A stretch of DNA of 25,513 nucleotides from contig CAYURM010000045.1 in the NCBI GenBank assembly GCA_964447155.1, positions 1-25,513 on the forward strand, written 5' to 3'. Source of the stretch: SMBSF63 sp034003545. GTDB taxonomy: Bacteria > Chloroflexota > Anaerolineae > Anaerolineales > Anaerolineaceae. This document shows, in pieces, positions 6,721 through 14,505 of this stretch. The notes under the pieces are model-generated. The model ran no database searches. It was not told the origin of the DNA and saw only the letters and a list, made by a program, of their open reading frames with translations. Positions within the stretch are counted from its first letter, which is position 1, and each line of letters starts with the position of its first letter. The translations under genes were made by a program, and so were the position numbers.

Positions 6721-8250
6721 TTATTCTTCGCTGCCGCGGTCGCGGTCACGCAGGTGGGGGAAGAGGATCACTTCGCGGATGCTGCGCCGGTTGGTGAGCA
6801 GCATCACCAGCCGGTCTACGCCGATGCCGAAGCCGCCGCAGGGGGGCATGCCGTAGGACATGGCACGCAGGTAGTCTTCGTCCATGGGATTCTTCTCATC
6901 ATCACCGTCTGCATAGGTGCGGCCCAGTTCGAGGAAGCGGCTTTCCTGGTCCAGCGGGTCGTTTAACTCGGTAAAGGCATTGCACAGCTCCATGCCGCCG
7001 ATGAAGCCTTCAAAGCGCTCCACGGTCTGCGGGTCTTCCGGTTTGCTCTTTGCCAGCGGAGAAATATCGCGCGGGTAGTTGTATAGGAAGGTGGGCTGGA
7101 TAAAGCTGGGTTCGAGGATGTCACCCATCATGGCGTCAATCAGCTTGCCGCGCGGCGAGCCGGGTTTGACCTTGATGCCTTTGGCCGTCATCGCTGCTTC
7201 CAGGCTTTCGGCGGTTTCGTGTTCATTGATATCAATGCCCACGGCATCAATCAGCCCCTGGCGCAGCTCTATCCGTTTCCAGGGCGGGGTCAGGTCAATC
7301 TCATTGCCGTTGAACTGGATGACCATCGTGCCCAGGGTTTTCTGGGCAACTTCGGAGACCATCTGTTCGGTCAATTCCATGATTTTGAAGTAATCCGCAT
7401 AGGCCATGTAGAACTCAAGCTGGGTGAATTCCGGGTTGTGCTTGAAGGATACGCCTTCATTGCGGAAGTCACGCCCGATTTCATAGACACGGTCCAGCCC
7501 GCCGACCAGCAGACGTTTCAGATACAGCTCGAAAGAGATGCGCAGGAAGAGGTCCTGATGCAGTTGATTGTGATGGGTGACGAAAGGCCGCGCGGCGGCA
7601 CCGCCGTAAATGGGCTGCAGGATGGGGGTTTCCACTTCGAGGAAGTCGCGCTGGTTGAGAAAGTCGCGCAGGGCCTGCACCACGCCGGCACGTACACGGA
7701 ACAACTCGCGCACCTCGGGGTTTACGGCCAGGTCGGCATAGCGCTGGCGATAGCGCACTTCGGGGTCAGACAGGGTGGCATGTTGTACCACTTCGCCGTC
7801 CTCGCCTTCCACGTTTTTGGCAGCAGGCAGGGGCAGGATGGACTTTGCCAGCATTTTATAACTGCTGACCCGCAGCGAAATTTCGCCGGTGCGGGTACGG
7901 AACATTTCACCGCTGGCCTGGATATAGTCGCCGATATTGAAAAATTCCTTGAACTGGTGGAAGCTCTCTTCGCCGACATCATTGATACGCAGGAAGAGCT
8001 GCACGGTACCGGTGGCGTCTTCGATGTGGGTGAAGCTGATCTTGCCCATCGCCCGCAGGGAACGGATGCGTCCGGTGAGGGTGGCCTGAACCGGATCGGC
8101 ACCCTCATCCCCATCCATGGCTTCAAACAGTGCCCGCGCTTCGCTGATGGTGTGGGTGCGTTCAATGCGGGCCGGATAAGGCTCAATACCTGCCGCGCGC
8201 ATCTGGTGAATTTTATCTACCCGTTGTTGTTCCAGTTCTGAAAATTCCAT
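6721..8250 (-). CDS. lysS: Lysyl-tRNA synthetase, class II
   Basis: The product is 509 residues, normal for bacterial LysS. It charges tRNA-Lys with lysine in the cytoplasm. An N-terminal OB-fold anticodon-binding domain (about residues 55-150: TLTGRIRSLRAMGKISFTHI) precedes the class II core. Motif 2 reads FRNEG then HNPEFTQLEFYMAYADY. Motif 3 reads PPCGGFGIGVDRLVMLL near the C-terminus. An AAAGGA Shine-Dalgarno lies eight bases before the ATG. The gene is downstream of greA with a 73-base gap, an arrangement found in several bacteria and consistent with one operon. A GC hairpin in that gap (about 8270-8290) might attenuate read-through. Confidence 0.97.
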   Translation of the reverse strand: MEFSELEQQRVDKIHQMRAAGIEPYPARIERTHTISEARALFEAMDGDEGADPVQATLTGRIRSLRAMGKISFTHIEDATGTVQLFLRINDVGEESFHQFKEFFNIGDYIQASGEMFRTRTGEISLRVSSYKMLAKSILPLPAAKNVEGEDGEVVQHATLSDPEVRYRQRYADLAVNPEVRELFRVRAGVVQALRDFLNQRDFLEVETPILQPIYGGAAARPFVTHHNQLHQDLFLRISFELYLKRLLVGGLDRVYEIGRDFRNEGVSFKHNPEFTQLEFYMAYADYFKIMELTEQMVSEVAQKTLGTMVIQFNGNEIDLTPPWKRIELRQGLIDAVGIDINEHETAESLEAAMTAKGIKVKPGSPRGKLIDAMMGDILEPSFIQPTFLYNYPRDISPLAKSKPEDPQTVERFEGFIGGMELCNAFTELNDPLDQESRFLELGRTYADGDDEKNPMDEDYLRAMSYGMPPCGGFGIGVDRLVMLLTNRRSIREVILFPHLRDRDRGSEE

Positions 8251-8323
8251 GGCGTGTGTCCTTTGTTAAACAATAGCCCCGCCCGGGAAAGGGGCAGGGC
8301 CGTAATGATTTCTCGGTTTTTAC

Positions 8324-8791
8324 CTAACCAACTTTCACGACTTTTACAGTGAATGAGCCTGCCGGAGCATTCACTTCTACCACATCGCCGGCCTTATGTC
8401 CATCGAGGGCGAGTCCCAGCGGTGATTCGTTGGAAATTTTGCCTTCACTGGCATTGGCTTCAGCGCTGCCGACAATCACGAATTTTTCCGGTTCCAGATC
8501 GTCTTCCTGAATGGTAACAGATGAGCCGAACTGGATCACATCAGTGGGAATATCCGAATTATCGAACACCTTGGCCTTTGCCAGCAGGATTTCAAGCTCC
8601 TTAATGCGGCCTTCAACAAAAGCCTGTTCATTTTTGGCAGCTTCGTATTCTGCGTTTTCGATCAGTTCTCCGCCTTCTTCAATGGCAGCGTGCAGCCGGT
8701 CGGCGATCTCGTTTCGTCGTTCATTGCGCAGAAAATCCAGTTCTTCTTGAAGAGTGTTATATCCTTCCCGCGTAAGAAAAGCAGTTTGCAT
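8324..8791 (-). CDS. greA: Transcription elongation factor GreA
   Basis: The product is 155 residues from the ATG at 8789-8791, preceded by AAGGAT. The frame stays open far upstream, but only this start gives the canonical GreA length and N-terminus (MQTAFLTREGYNTLQEEL). GreA enters the RNA polymerase secondary channel and stimulates transcript cleavage in backtracked complexes. The N-terminal coiled coil carries the tip sequence GELIENAEYEAAKNEQAF. Compared with the usual GDLxENAEY, the first catalytic acid is Glu instead of Asp and the second (Glu) is kept. The C-terminal FKBP-like domain reads from about residue 80 (FGSSVTIQ...ISNESPLGLALDGHKAGDVVEV). The gene is first in the greA-lysS operon. 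Confidence 0.96.
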   Translation of the reverse strand: MQTAFLTREGYNTLQEELDFLRNERRNEIADRLHAAIEEGGELIENAEYEAAKNEQAFVEGRIKELEILLAKAKVFDNSDIPTDVIQFGSSVTIQEDDLEPEKFVIVGSAEANASEGKISNESPLGLALDGHKAGDVVEVNAPAGSFTVKVVKVG

Positions 8792-8948
8792 CTTTTTATC
8801 CTTGATGTGAGGGATGCCGTTGAAAGGTTCCCCGTGATAAACCGCTTCAAGCTGACAGATACGATAAGCGGAGCCCCATGATGCGGGGTTCCGTTTGGAT
8901 TGGGACTGCGGTTCTGCTATGAATGATTTCTTTTTCCCGCATATCAAT

Positions 8949-8995
8949 AAAAAACACTCCCTGAGGAGCGGCCAGCTCGATGTTGTTTCGAGTTG
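8949..8995 (-). promoter_or_regulatory. greA leader: 8-bp hairpin followed by a terminator-like hairpin and U6
   Basis: Read on the minus strand, the leader forms a first stem (8995-8988 with 8980-8973, 8 bp including one G-U, 7-nt loop). A short GC stem follows (8968-8965 with 8960-8957, 4-nt loop), then after TG six U residues (8954-8949). This begins within a few bases of the expected transcript start and lies about 160 bases before the greA ATG. It may act as an attenuator producing a leader RNA of about 45-50 nt. The second stem is short, so termination would be partial at best. Confidence 0.5.
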
Positions 8996-8999
8996 CGCT

Positions 9000-9028
9000 A
9001 TCATATCACAGTTTTTTTCAATGTGCAA
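9000..9028 (-). promoter_or_regulatory. Near-consensus promoter of greA-lysS
   Basis: On the minus strand TTGCAC (9023-9028) and TATGAT (9000-9005) are separated by 17 bases. The predicted start is near 8993. Confidence 0.8.
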
Positions 9029-9032
9029 GGAT

Positions 9033-9059
9033 AAAACCGGCCTGATAAAGGCCGGTTTT
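9033..9059 (-). terminator. Terminator of the epimerase gene
   Basis: A 10-bp perfect stem (9033-9042 with 9050-9059) has a 7-nt loop, with an A4/T4 base to the stem. It lies 18 bases after the epimerase stop and directly upstream of the greA -35, so it insulates the two units. The run of four T at its 3' side is short. Confidence 0.7.
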
Positions 9060-9077
9060 AAGTGGGTAGAATAAAAA

Positions 9078-10115
9078 CTAGAAGAATATTTTAACAAACT
9101 TAAGCGCCTGTTGTTTCCAGGGAACACGATGGGTCACTCCGTCGCCGCTGGCGAAATTGTCTTTGTTGGCTAAATACCATTGATAATTACGCAGCATGGC
9201 ATCCTGGTTTGAATATTGGGGTTGAAATCCCAGAACTTTCTGCGCTTTTTCAATCGAGACAAAAGAATCTTTTGCAGCTGTTTCATAGATCCACGGATAA
9301 AGCGGCGATAATTTGAGCGCATCGAGCACTTTCAAAATCAGAATGACGGGTTTGGCGGGGAAGGGAATGATCCGTTTCCCAAATCCGGCTTCATCCAGTA
9401 CGGCTTGATAATCCTGTTTCATGGTGGTAAATTCTGCTGCACCGATGTTGAAGGTATCATTTACCAGGGTTTCGTCCAGGCTCATGCAAGCATCAATTGC
9501 CGAACAAAGGTCTGCCACGTCCAGCAGTTGGTAGCGGTTATTGCCCGAGCCGATCATCGGGAAGTTTTTTCCCTGACTGGCCCATTCATAAAAAATCGCG
9601 AACACGCCTAACCTTTCCGGCCCGACGAAGGATTTTGGGCGCAGGATGGACACGCACAGCCCTTTGTCACGAAATTCATGACAGCTTTCTTCTGCTTTGA
9701 TCTTTGCTTCCCCATAAGGGCCAACCCCAATCATTTCGTCTGTTTCGAAAAGAGGGTGATGGTCGGGAACCCCGTAAACGGCGGTGGATGAAATGTGAAT
9801 GAAACGTTTGACGCCATACACCAGCGCCTGCTGCAGGAGGATGCGCGTGCCTTCCACATCGGTAGAATAGATTTCTTCTGGTGTGTATAACGGAAGAGCG
9901 GCGGCGGTGTGAATGACCACATCGGCGCCCTGCATGCTTTGCTTAACAGCTTCCGGGTCGCGGATATCTCCCTGGAAAAAGGTAATGTCATCTTTTTCGG
10001 GATAGGAGAAATCAAGCAGATCGATCCCGGAAATTTGCTGATAGCCTTTTTCAAAAAGATGGCGGACCAGATTAATGCTCAGGAAACCGCTGATACCGGT
10101 GATAAAAATTTTCAT
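9078..10115 (-). CDS. NAD-dependent epimerase/dehydratase (extended SDR)
   Basis: The product is 345 residues from the ATG at 10113-10115, supported by AAAGGT upstream. Longer frames start without a ribosome binding site. The Rossmann nucleotide-binding loop is TGISGFLS (residues 6-13); the usual third Gly is Ser here. Further SDR marks are ADVVIHTAAALP (64-75), the active-site Ser region HISSTAVYG (107-115) and the catalytic pair Y134/K138 in YGEAK. These enzymes act on nucleotide-sugar or sterol-like substrates in the cytoplasm. The C-terminal half (NTFNIGAAEF, LLDVADLCSAIDAC) is typical of sugar-nucleotide epimerase/dehydratases, but the substrate cannot be read from the sequence. It is monocistronic, with its own terminator. 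A TATAAT (minus strand, 10170-10175) may be its -10. Confidence 0.88.
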   Translation of the reverse strand: MKIFITGISGFLSINLVRHLFEKGYQQISGIDLLDFSYPEKDDITFFQGDIRDPEAVKQSMQGADVVIHTAAALPLYTPEEIYSTDVEGTRILLQQALVYGVKRFIHISSTAVYGVPDHHPLFETDEMIGVGPYGEAKIKAEESCHEFRDKGLCVSILRPKSFVGPERLGVFAIFYEWASQGKNFPMIGSGNNRYQLLDVADLCSAIDACMSLDETLVNDTFNIGAAEFTTMKQDYQAVLDEAGFGKRIIPFPAKPVILILKVLDALKLSPLYPWIYETAAKDSFVSIEKAQKVLGFQPQYSNQDAMLRNYQWYLANKDNFASGDGVTHRVPWKQQALKFVKIFF

Positions 10116-10225
10116 GTGTCTACCTTTCAAATCTTGGCAAGAATTTTGTCGGTCAAGCATGACGCTATTATTATAATGCAGCCGACGCGTTTTGGACGGG
10201 GATCGATATTCCCGCATAATTGGTT

Positions 10226-10474
10226 TCAACGTATTTTACCGCCCATTCTGGGCGGCATCGCTTCCAATCTGCCGAGGCTGTACATCAAATTGATGATGGG
10301 CATGCTGCTGGGTATACGCTGGTCTTTTCCCTGACGATTGCTTCCAGCATCCACAGCTTGGTAGATTTTTATTCCGGTGTCGCGGACCGCACGGCGGTGA
10401 TTGGGGAATTTGTGCAGCCGGAGAAGCTGGACGATGCGGTCAGGTTGATTGTCAGAGGGGTGGAGAAGCTTTAA
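10226..10474 (+). pseudogene. Possible 3' remnant of an unidentified gene
   Basis: The C-terminal part of this frame looks like genuine protein (about 10380-10474: ADRTAVIGEFVQPEKLDD then AVRLIVRGVEKL, ending TAA). The upstream part has poor composition, no ribosome binding site and no recognisable fold. The likely explanation is the 3' end of a decayed gene. I do not recognise the family. The rest of the gap 10116-10697 holds only repeats (10491-10640) and the epimerase upstream region. Confidence 0.3.
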
Positions 10475-10490
10475 CGACACCCCATCCTAG

Positions 10491-10640
10491 CCTTCCCCAA
10501 AATCTTCGATTTTAGGGAAGGAATCTGGTGGTTTTAAAGACAGGAATGATTGAAAACCACCCTGGCTTATTTGTCGACAAAAGACTCTCCCCCATTTTTC
10601 GCTCATTTCCAGCATGCAATTTAAGGGAGGAATGTGGTGA
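10491..10640. repeat. REP-like cluster: two related hairpin units
   Basis: Unit 1 is a hairpin at 10491-10521 (CCTTCCC pairs with GGGAAGG, plus AAAATC/GATTTT across one mismatch). A second hairpin follows (10527-10535 with 10553-10561, 9 bp). Unit 2 spans about 10585-10640, with CTCCC pairing to GGGAG. The two units end alike: AGGGAAGGAATCTGGTGG (10514-10531) and AAGGGAGGAATGTGGTGA (10623-10640), 14 of 18 identical. This looks like two diverged copies of one dispersed element. Confidence 0.55.
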
Positions 10641-10697
10641 GTTTGGTTGCAGTGGTGATCTCAGGGCTTTGGAATTCTTTAAAATCAGGAGTGCGGG

Positions 10698-11159
10698 ATG
10701 AAAGAATCAAAATATCAGGCCTTCAAGACAGAAAAAGATGGACGGTTTACTAATAGATTTTTGATCAAAAGTCTTGCATTTATTATTGTATCTGTGGTTG
10801 TTGCGTTCGCAGCATTTTATTACTACAGTTTTATTCCTAATCCTTTGACGGCAGTATTCATTGCCAGACGAATTGATGTTGAGCCATCTTGGTCAGGGGC
10901 AAGAGGTTATTTGTTTGAATCGCTTCAGCCTGGTATGACACGGGAGGAAGTTTATGAAGTTTACGATAGTATTGGAAAATGGGAAATTCGCTATGAAGGG
11001 ATGACCAAACGGCGTTTTGAGAATTCTGAGGAAATAGTATCGGCATATAACGAAAAGATATGGTTTACAGAACGCAGCAGGTTTATGGCTTTATTTCGGT
11101 GGAATTTGTATTTTGATGAAGATGGGATTCTTCTTGAAGCTAGTCCGCGGTATTCTTGA
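10698..11159 (+). CDS. Hypothetical membrane-anchored protein
   Basis: The product is 153 residues, with AGGAG nine bases before the ATG. A basic cytoplasmic start is followed by one membrane helix (about residues 24-46, LIKSLAFIIVSVVVAFAAFY) and an exported domain of about 105 residues. That domain contains SLQPGMTREEVYEVYDSIGKW, which resembles the PGMTxxEV motif of BamE/SmpA-like small envelope domains; I regard this as a similarity of motif only. The coding sequence is more AT-rich than its neighbours and sits between repeat clusters, so recent acquisition is possible. The frame is intact. The function is unknown. Confidence 0.7.
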   Translation: MKESKYQAFKTEKDGRFTNRFLIKSLAFIIVSVVVAFAAFYYYSFIPNPLTAVFIARRIDVEPSWSGARGYLFESLQPGMTREEVYEVYDSIGKWEIRYEGMTKRRFENSEEIVSAYNEKIWFTERSRFMALFRWNLYFDEDGILLEASPRYS

Positions 11160-11212
11160 CAGTAACGTATCCGAATTCAACCCAGGAATTTGGAAAATCT
11201 TGAAAATCGAAC

Positions 11213-11243
11213 ACTCCCCGGTTTTGGGTCGGGGAGTTGTTTA
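11213..11243 (+). terminator. Terminator of the hypothetical gene
   Basis: An 8-bp stem (11213-11220 with 11230-11237) has a 9-nt loop, and TTGTTTAT follows on the + strand. Confidence 0.7.
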
Positions 11244-11256
11244 TAGTCAGGTTCTT

Positions 11257-11284
11257 GTAGGGGCGATTTGTAAATCGCCCCTAC
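11257..11284. repeat. Dispersed palindrome of the GTAGGGGCGATT type
   Basis: A 13-bp perfect inverted repeat (11257-11269 with 11272-11284) has a 2-nt centre. It lies between two convergent genes. The same GTAGGGG-style ends recur in variant form at 14217-14242 and 25381-25424, suggesting a family of mobile or amplified palindromes. Confidence 0.7.
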
Positions 11285-11299
11285 GAAGGCATGGTTGAT

Positions 11300-11839
11300 T
11301 TACTCCGCTACGTAGGATGCGCCTTTCTCCAACGCCTTGACGTTGGCCTCAAGCAGGTGCATGTGGCGCTCGGGGAGGTGCTCTTTGAGACTGCGCTCAA
11401 ACGATTCCATCGAGATGACGGGCAGGTTGGCGATCAAGGCGCCGAGCAGGATCATGTTCGACATGCGTTTGTTACCCAATTCTTCGGCCAGTGAACTGGC
11501 CGGCAGCACCACAGTCCGCACGTCTTCCCGTTTCACCGGACGGTCAACCATCGAGGAGTCGATGATCAGTATGCCGTCTTTTTTCACCAGATTTTCGTAT
11601 TTGTCCAGCGAGGGCAGGTTCATGGCGATGCAGGCGGTGGGGCGGGTGACTACCGGTGCGCCGATCTCTTCGTCGGCGATGATGACGGTGCAGTTAGCCG
11701 TGCCGCCGCGCATTTCGGGGCCATAGGAGGGATACCAGGTGACGTCGAGGCCTTCTTCCATGGCGGTGTAGGCCAACAGCTGCCCGGCGAACAAAACGCC
11801 TTGTCCGCCAAAACCAGCGATGATGATTTCAGTTTGCAT
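11300..11839 (-). CDS. 2-oxoacid:ferredoxin oxidoreductase, gamma subunit
   Basis: The product is 179 residues. It has the gamma-subunit signature GFGGQGV (residues 9-15) near the N-terminus and the conserved SYGPEMRGGTANCTVIIAD block. With the alpha and beta chains it forms the enzyme that oxidatively decarboxylates 2-oxoacids with CoA and reduces ferredoxin in the cytoplasm. TAGGAGGAG lies before the ATG at 11837-11839. It is the last gene of the operon, 12 bases after the beta gene. The KorC/VorC assignment depends on the alpha/beta substrate, which is not resolved. Confidence 0.93.
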   Translation of the reverse strand: MQTEIIIAGFGGQGVLFAGQLLAYTAMEEGLDVTWYPSYGPEMRGGTANCTVIIADEEIGAPVVTRPTACIAMNLPSLDKYENLVKKDGILIIDSSMVDRPVKREDVRTVVLPASSLAEELGNKRMSNMILLGALIANLPVISMESFERSLKEHLPERHMHLLEANVKALEKGASYVAE

Positions 11840-11851
11840 GGATGTCTCCTC

Positions 11852-12634
11852 CTATATTTTCACTTCGGCCAGGGCCGGATGGACTTTGAAGTCGCCAATT
11901 GGATAATAGGGCATCATATTGTCCTCGATCCAGCTCATGGCATCGTTGGGTGTTTCTCCCCAGTTGGTGGGGCAGGAGGAGAGCATCTCGACCATCGAAA
12001 AGCCGAGGCCGCGCAGCTGGGTTTCAAAGGCCATGCGGATGGCTTTCTTGGTGCGGTGGATTTCTTTGGGGGAATGCAGGCTGCGCCGCACCACGTATCC
12101 CGCGCCGTCCAGGGTGGCGAGCATTTCGGAGGTGCGGACGGGATAACCCGCAGTTTCCACGTCGCGTCCGCTCGGGCTGGAGGAGGTCTTTTGTCCGGGC
12201 AGGGTGGTGGGGGCCATTTGGCCGCCGGTCATCCCGTAGATGGCATTGTTGAGGAAGAAGACCGAGATGTTTTCACCCCGCGCTGCCGCGGCGGCAATTT
12301 CGCCCATGCCGATTGAAGCCAGGTCGCCATCGCCCTGGTAGGTGATCACGATTTTATCCGGCAGGGTGCGTTTGATGCCGGTTGCCATGGCCGGGGCGCG
12401 GCCATGCGGCGCCTGGGTGAAGTCAAAATTGAAATACCGGTAGGTGAAGACGGAACAGCCAACCGAGGCAACCCCGATCGTTTTTTCGCGGATGCCCATT
12501 TCGTCGACCACTTCGGCGATCAGCCGGTGGGCAATGCCGTGCGTGCAGCCCGGGCAGTAGTGGGTGGGTGCTGGCCGGAAGGATGCCGGACGCTGGTAGA
12601 CAATGCTTTCTTTTTGGGTGATTGTGTTTTCCAT
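11852..12634 (-). CDS. 2-oxoacid:ferredoxin oxidoreductase, beta subunit (TPP-binding)
   Basis: The product is 260 residues from the ATG at 12632-12634, which overlaps the alpha stop by one base (TGATG) and has AAGGAGT upstream. A start 24 bases earlier is possible but lacks this spacing. The thiamine pyrophosphate site is GDGDLASIG (101-109) followed by N129/N130 and AIYGMTGGQMAPT. Cysteines C27 and C30 in CPGC and C60 in VGC match the pattern that in this family can hold a [4Fe-4S] cluster. The GMTGGQxxPTT block is typical of the KGOR/VOR group rather than classical pyruvate enzymes. Translational coupling to alpha fits subunit stoichiometry. Confidence 0.94.
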   Translation of the reverse strand: MENTITQKESIVYQRPASFRPAPTHYCPGCTHGIAHRLIAEVVDEMGIREKTIGVASVGCSVFTYRYFNFDFTQAPHGRAPAMATGIKRTLPDKIVITYQGDGDLASIGMGEIAAAAARGENISVFFLNNAIYGMTGGQMAPTTLPGQKTSSSPSGRDVETAGYPVRTSEMLATLDGAGYVVRRSLHSPKEIHRTKKAIRMAFETQLRGLGFSMVEMLSSCPTNWGETPNDAMSWIEDNMMPYYPIGDFKVHPALAEVKI

Positions 12635-13755
12635 CAGCAGACTCCTTTTTCCCTGCAAATTTCAGCAAACCAGCGGTCCCGGGGATCCGAACCGATGGGG
12701 GGCGGGTTTGCCACCAGGCGTTTGATCGCCTCGCGGACCTCTTCTTCCATGGGGATCACCCCGCCTGGGCGTCCGAGGAAGGAGATGGGCAGTCTGTCTT
12801 TGGTGTGCACACGCACGTCGTCCAACATCTGACCATTATTCATTTCTACGACCAGCATGCCGTCCAGTTTTTTGCTAAGGTCACCCAGCACTTGTTCGGG
12901 GAAGGGGTGCAGCGAGACCGGGCGCACCAGGCCAACCGGGATGCCTTCGGCGCGGGCGGCGCGCACGGCGCTCAGGGATACGCGCCCGGCGGTGCCGAAA
13001 CCAACGACGGCATAGCGTGCATCTTCCATGAAGTAGGTTTTATAGCGTACTTCGTTGGCACGGACTTCGTTCCAGCGCTTGAGGATGCGCAGGTTGGTGA
13101 TTTCCTGAATGGGGGGATCGAGGGCAATCGATGACAAAAAACGGGCCGGTCGGCCTTCACAGCCATCCGTTGCCCATTCGGGGAATTGCTTTTTGCGGGA
13201 TTTCATTGGCGGCAGCTCGGCAGGTTCCATCATCTGGCCGATGCTGCCGTCGATCAGGATGACGACGATTGACCGGTATTTCTCGGCCAGCTCGAAGGCT
13301 TCGTAGGTCAGGTCAATGGTCTCCTGGATGTTGGCCGGGGCAAGGACGATGGGGTAGTAGTCGCCATGCCCGCCGCCGTGCACGATATGGTTATAGTCGC
13401 TCTGGGCGGGGGCGATGTTGCCCAGGCCGGGACCGCCGCGCATTACATCGACGAGGACCATGGGCACTTCGGTACCGGCGATATAGGAGAGGCCTTCCAT
13501 CATCAGGCTGACGCCTGGACTGGAAGAGGAGGTCATCGCCCGCCGTCCGGTGCAGGCGGCGCCGTAGACCATATTGATCGCGCCGAGTTCGCTTTCGGCC
13601 TGCACAAAGGCGCGGTCCAAATTCGGCATGCGCCAGGAGAGATATTCGAGTGCTTCGGTTTGCGGGGTGATGGGGTAGCCGAAATAAGCGTCAACGCCGG
13701 CCCGCACCGCCGCTTCTGCAAATGCGATGTTTCCTTTAAGCAGTTCTTTTGCCAT
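12634..13755 (-). CDS. 2-oxoacid:ferredoxin oxidoreductase, alpha subunit
   Basis: The product is 373 residues. The N-terminal pyrimidine-binding domain carries GYPITPQTE (26-34), then EGLSYIAGTEVPMVLVDVMR followed by GGPGLGNIAPAQSDY, the classical alpha-subunit blocks. The C-terminal domain II (about 270-373) contains the CoA-side region (VRPVSLHPFPEQVL). This is the KorA/VorA type (2-oxoglutarate or branched-chain 2-oxoacids); the sequence alone does not decide between them. TAGGAG precedes the ATG. The upstream ferredoxin gene ends nine bases earlier and the beta gene overlaps by one base, so all four chains come from one message. Confidence 0.94.
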   Translation of the reverse strand: MAKELLKGNIAFAEAAVRAGVDAYFGYPITPQTEALEYLSWRMPNLDRAFVQAESELGAINMVYGAACTGRRAMTSSSSPGVSLMMEGLSYIAGTEVPMVLVDVMRGGPGLGNIAPAQSDYNHIVHGGGHGDYYPIVLAPANIQETIDLTYEAFELAEKYRSIVVILIDGSIGQMMEPAELPPMKSRKKQFPEWATDGCEGRPARFLSSIALDPPIQEITNLRILKRWNEVRANEVRYKTYFMEDARYAVVGFGTAGRVSLSAVRAARAEGIPVGLVRPVSLHPFPEQVLGDLSKKLDGMLVVEMNNGQMLDDVRVHTKDRLPISFLGRPGGVIPMEEEVREAIKRLVANPPPIGSDPRDRWFAEICREKGVC

Positions 13756-13764
13756 GTTGATCTC

Positions 13765-14007
13765 CTATGCGCTCGCCGGGGCGGGCTGTTTGGCAAAGCG
13801 GTAGACGGTGATGGCTGCATCCGGGCAGACCAGGGCGCAGATGCCGCAGGCAGTGCAGTCTTCCAGGTACTGCTCGGCAGGGTGATATCCTTTAGGGTTC
13901 AACCGGTCGGGTGCCAGACGGATCACTTGCTGTGGACAGTAATTCACACACAGGCCACAGCCTTTACAGTAGAAATCGCTGACTTCGATTCGTCCCTTTG
14001 GGGGCAT
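13765..14007 (-). CDS. 2-oxoacid:ferredoxin oxidoreductase, delta subunit (2[4Fe-4S] ferredoxin)
   Basis: The product is 80 residues. Two ferredoxin motifs are complete: C14-x2-C17-x2-C20-x3-C24 (CKGCGLCVNYC) and C51-x2-C54-x2-C57-x3-C61 (CTACGICALVC). It is the electron-transfer subunit of the complex encoded by the next three genes. AAGGAGG lies just before the ATG at 14005-14007. It is the first gene of the operon. The operon promoter candidate is TTGACA (minus strand, 14126-14131) with TACGAG (14102-14107), an 18-base spacer. A perfect hairpin with a tetraloop lies at the expected 5' end of the message. Confidence 0.94.
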   Translation of the reverse strand: MPPKGRIEVSDFYCKGCGLCVNYCPQQVIRLAPDRLNPKGYHPAEQYLEDCTACGICALVCPDAAITVYRFAKQPAPASA

Positions 14008-14069
14008 TCATTCCTCCTTCTGAAAACATTTGAATAAAAGGTTTTTTAAGGTGCTTGAACGGTGACACA

Positions 14070-14091
14070 TTATGCCGCGAAAGCGGCATAA
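14070..14091. other. Perfect hairpin at the 5' end of the oxidoreductase message
   Basis: A 9-bp stem (14070-14078 with 14083-14091) closes a 4-nt loop. It falls about 10 bases after the predicted -10 of the minus-strand operon, so it would cap the 5' end of the mRNA and may stabilise it. No U-tract follows on the minus strand, so it is not a terminator. Confidence 0.55.
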
Positions 14092-14216
14092 TACCATTTT
14101 GCTCGTACTTCATGGTTTTGTGTAGTGTCAATTATCATTTTACCAGTAAACAAACTTCCACAAAATCTTGTACGGCTCCTTTATAACATGGTGTGATGAT
14201 GAAACATCCATGTCAA

Positions 14217-14417
14217 GGTAGGGACAGGTTTATAACCTGTCCGTTGTCCCGCGGGATGAGACGGTGTCTGTTTGGAGGATGGGATGTTGGGTGCTGCTGT
14301 AGTCGTTTTCAGTGAAGTTCAGGGAGTGTGCCTTGATAACGCCCCAAGAGATACTTTGAAAGGGGAGAAATTCCAATTGGGGCTTGTTGATGGGTGCGTT
14401 CAGAAGCGAATGCACCC
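14217..14417. repeat. Two dispersed palindromes in the 14008-14505 gap
   Basis: GGACAGGTT/AACCTGTCC (14222-14230 with 14234-14242, 3-nt centre), preceded by GTAG, is a variant of the palindrome at 11257. A second inverted repeat, GGGTGCGTTC then GAATGCACCC (14392-14417, one mismatch), is another common dispersed type. No gene is convincing in this 498-base gap. Its two ends hold the promoters of the divergent flanking operons. Confidence 0.55.
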
Positions 14418-14440
14418 TACAGGCGATACGGATTGGCGGG

Positions 14441-14471
14441 TTGACTGATCCCTGGTTTCCCCGGTTATAAT
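14441..14471 (+). promoter_or_regulatory. Promoter candidate for the NicO-propeller gene
   Basis: TTGACT (14441-14446) and TATAAT (14466-14471) are separated by 19 bases. The long spacer is suboptimal for sigma70 alone. AAGGAT then lies upstream of ATG 14506. Confidence 0.5.
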
Positions 14472-14505
14472 TCAGTCAGCACGACACCCAAAAGGATGAT
14501 GTACC

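Noticed and set aside
7219..8241. 340-codon + strand frame antisense to lysS
   Set aside because: It mirrors lysS codon structure and has no family features.
9078..10229. Longer start for the epimerase
   Set aside because: The added residues are not epimerase-like, and only the ATG at 10115 has a Shine-Dalgarno and the Rossmann-type N-terminus.
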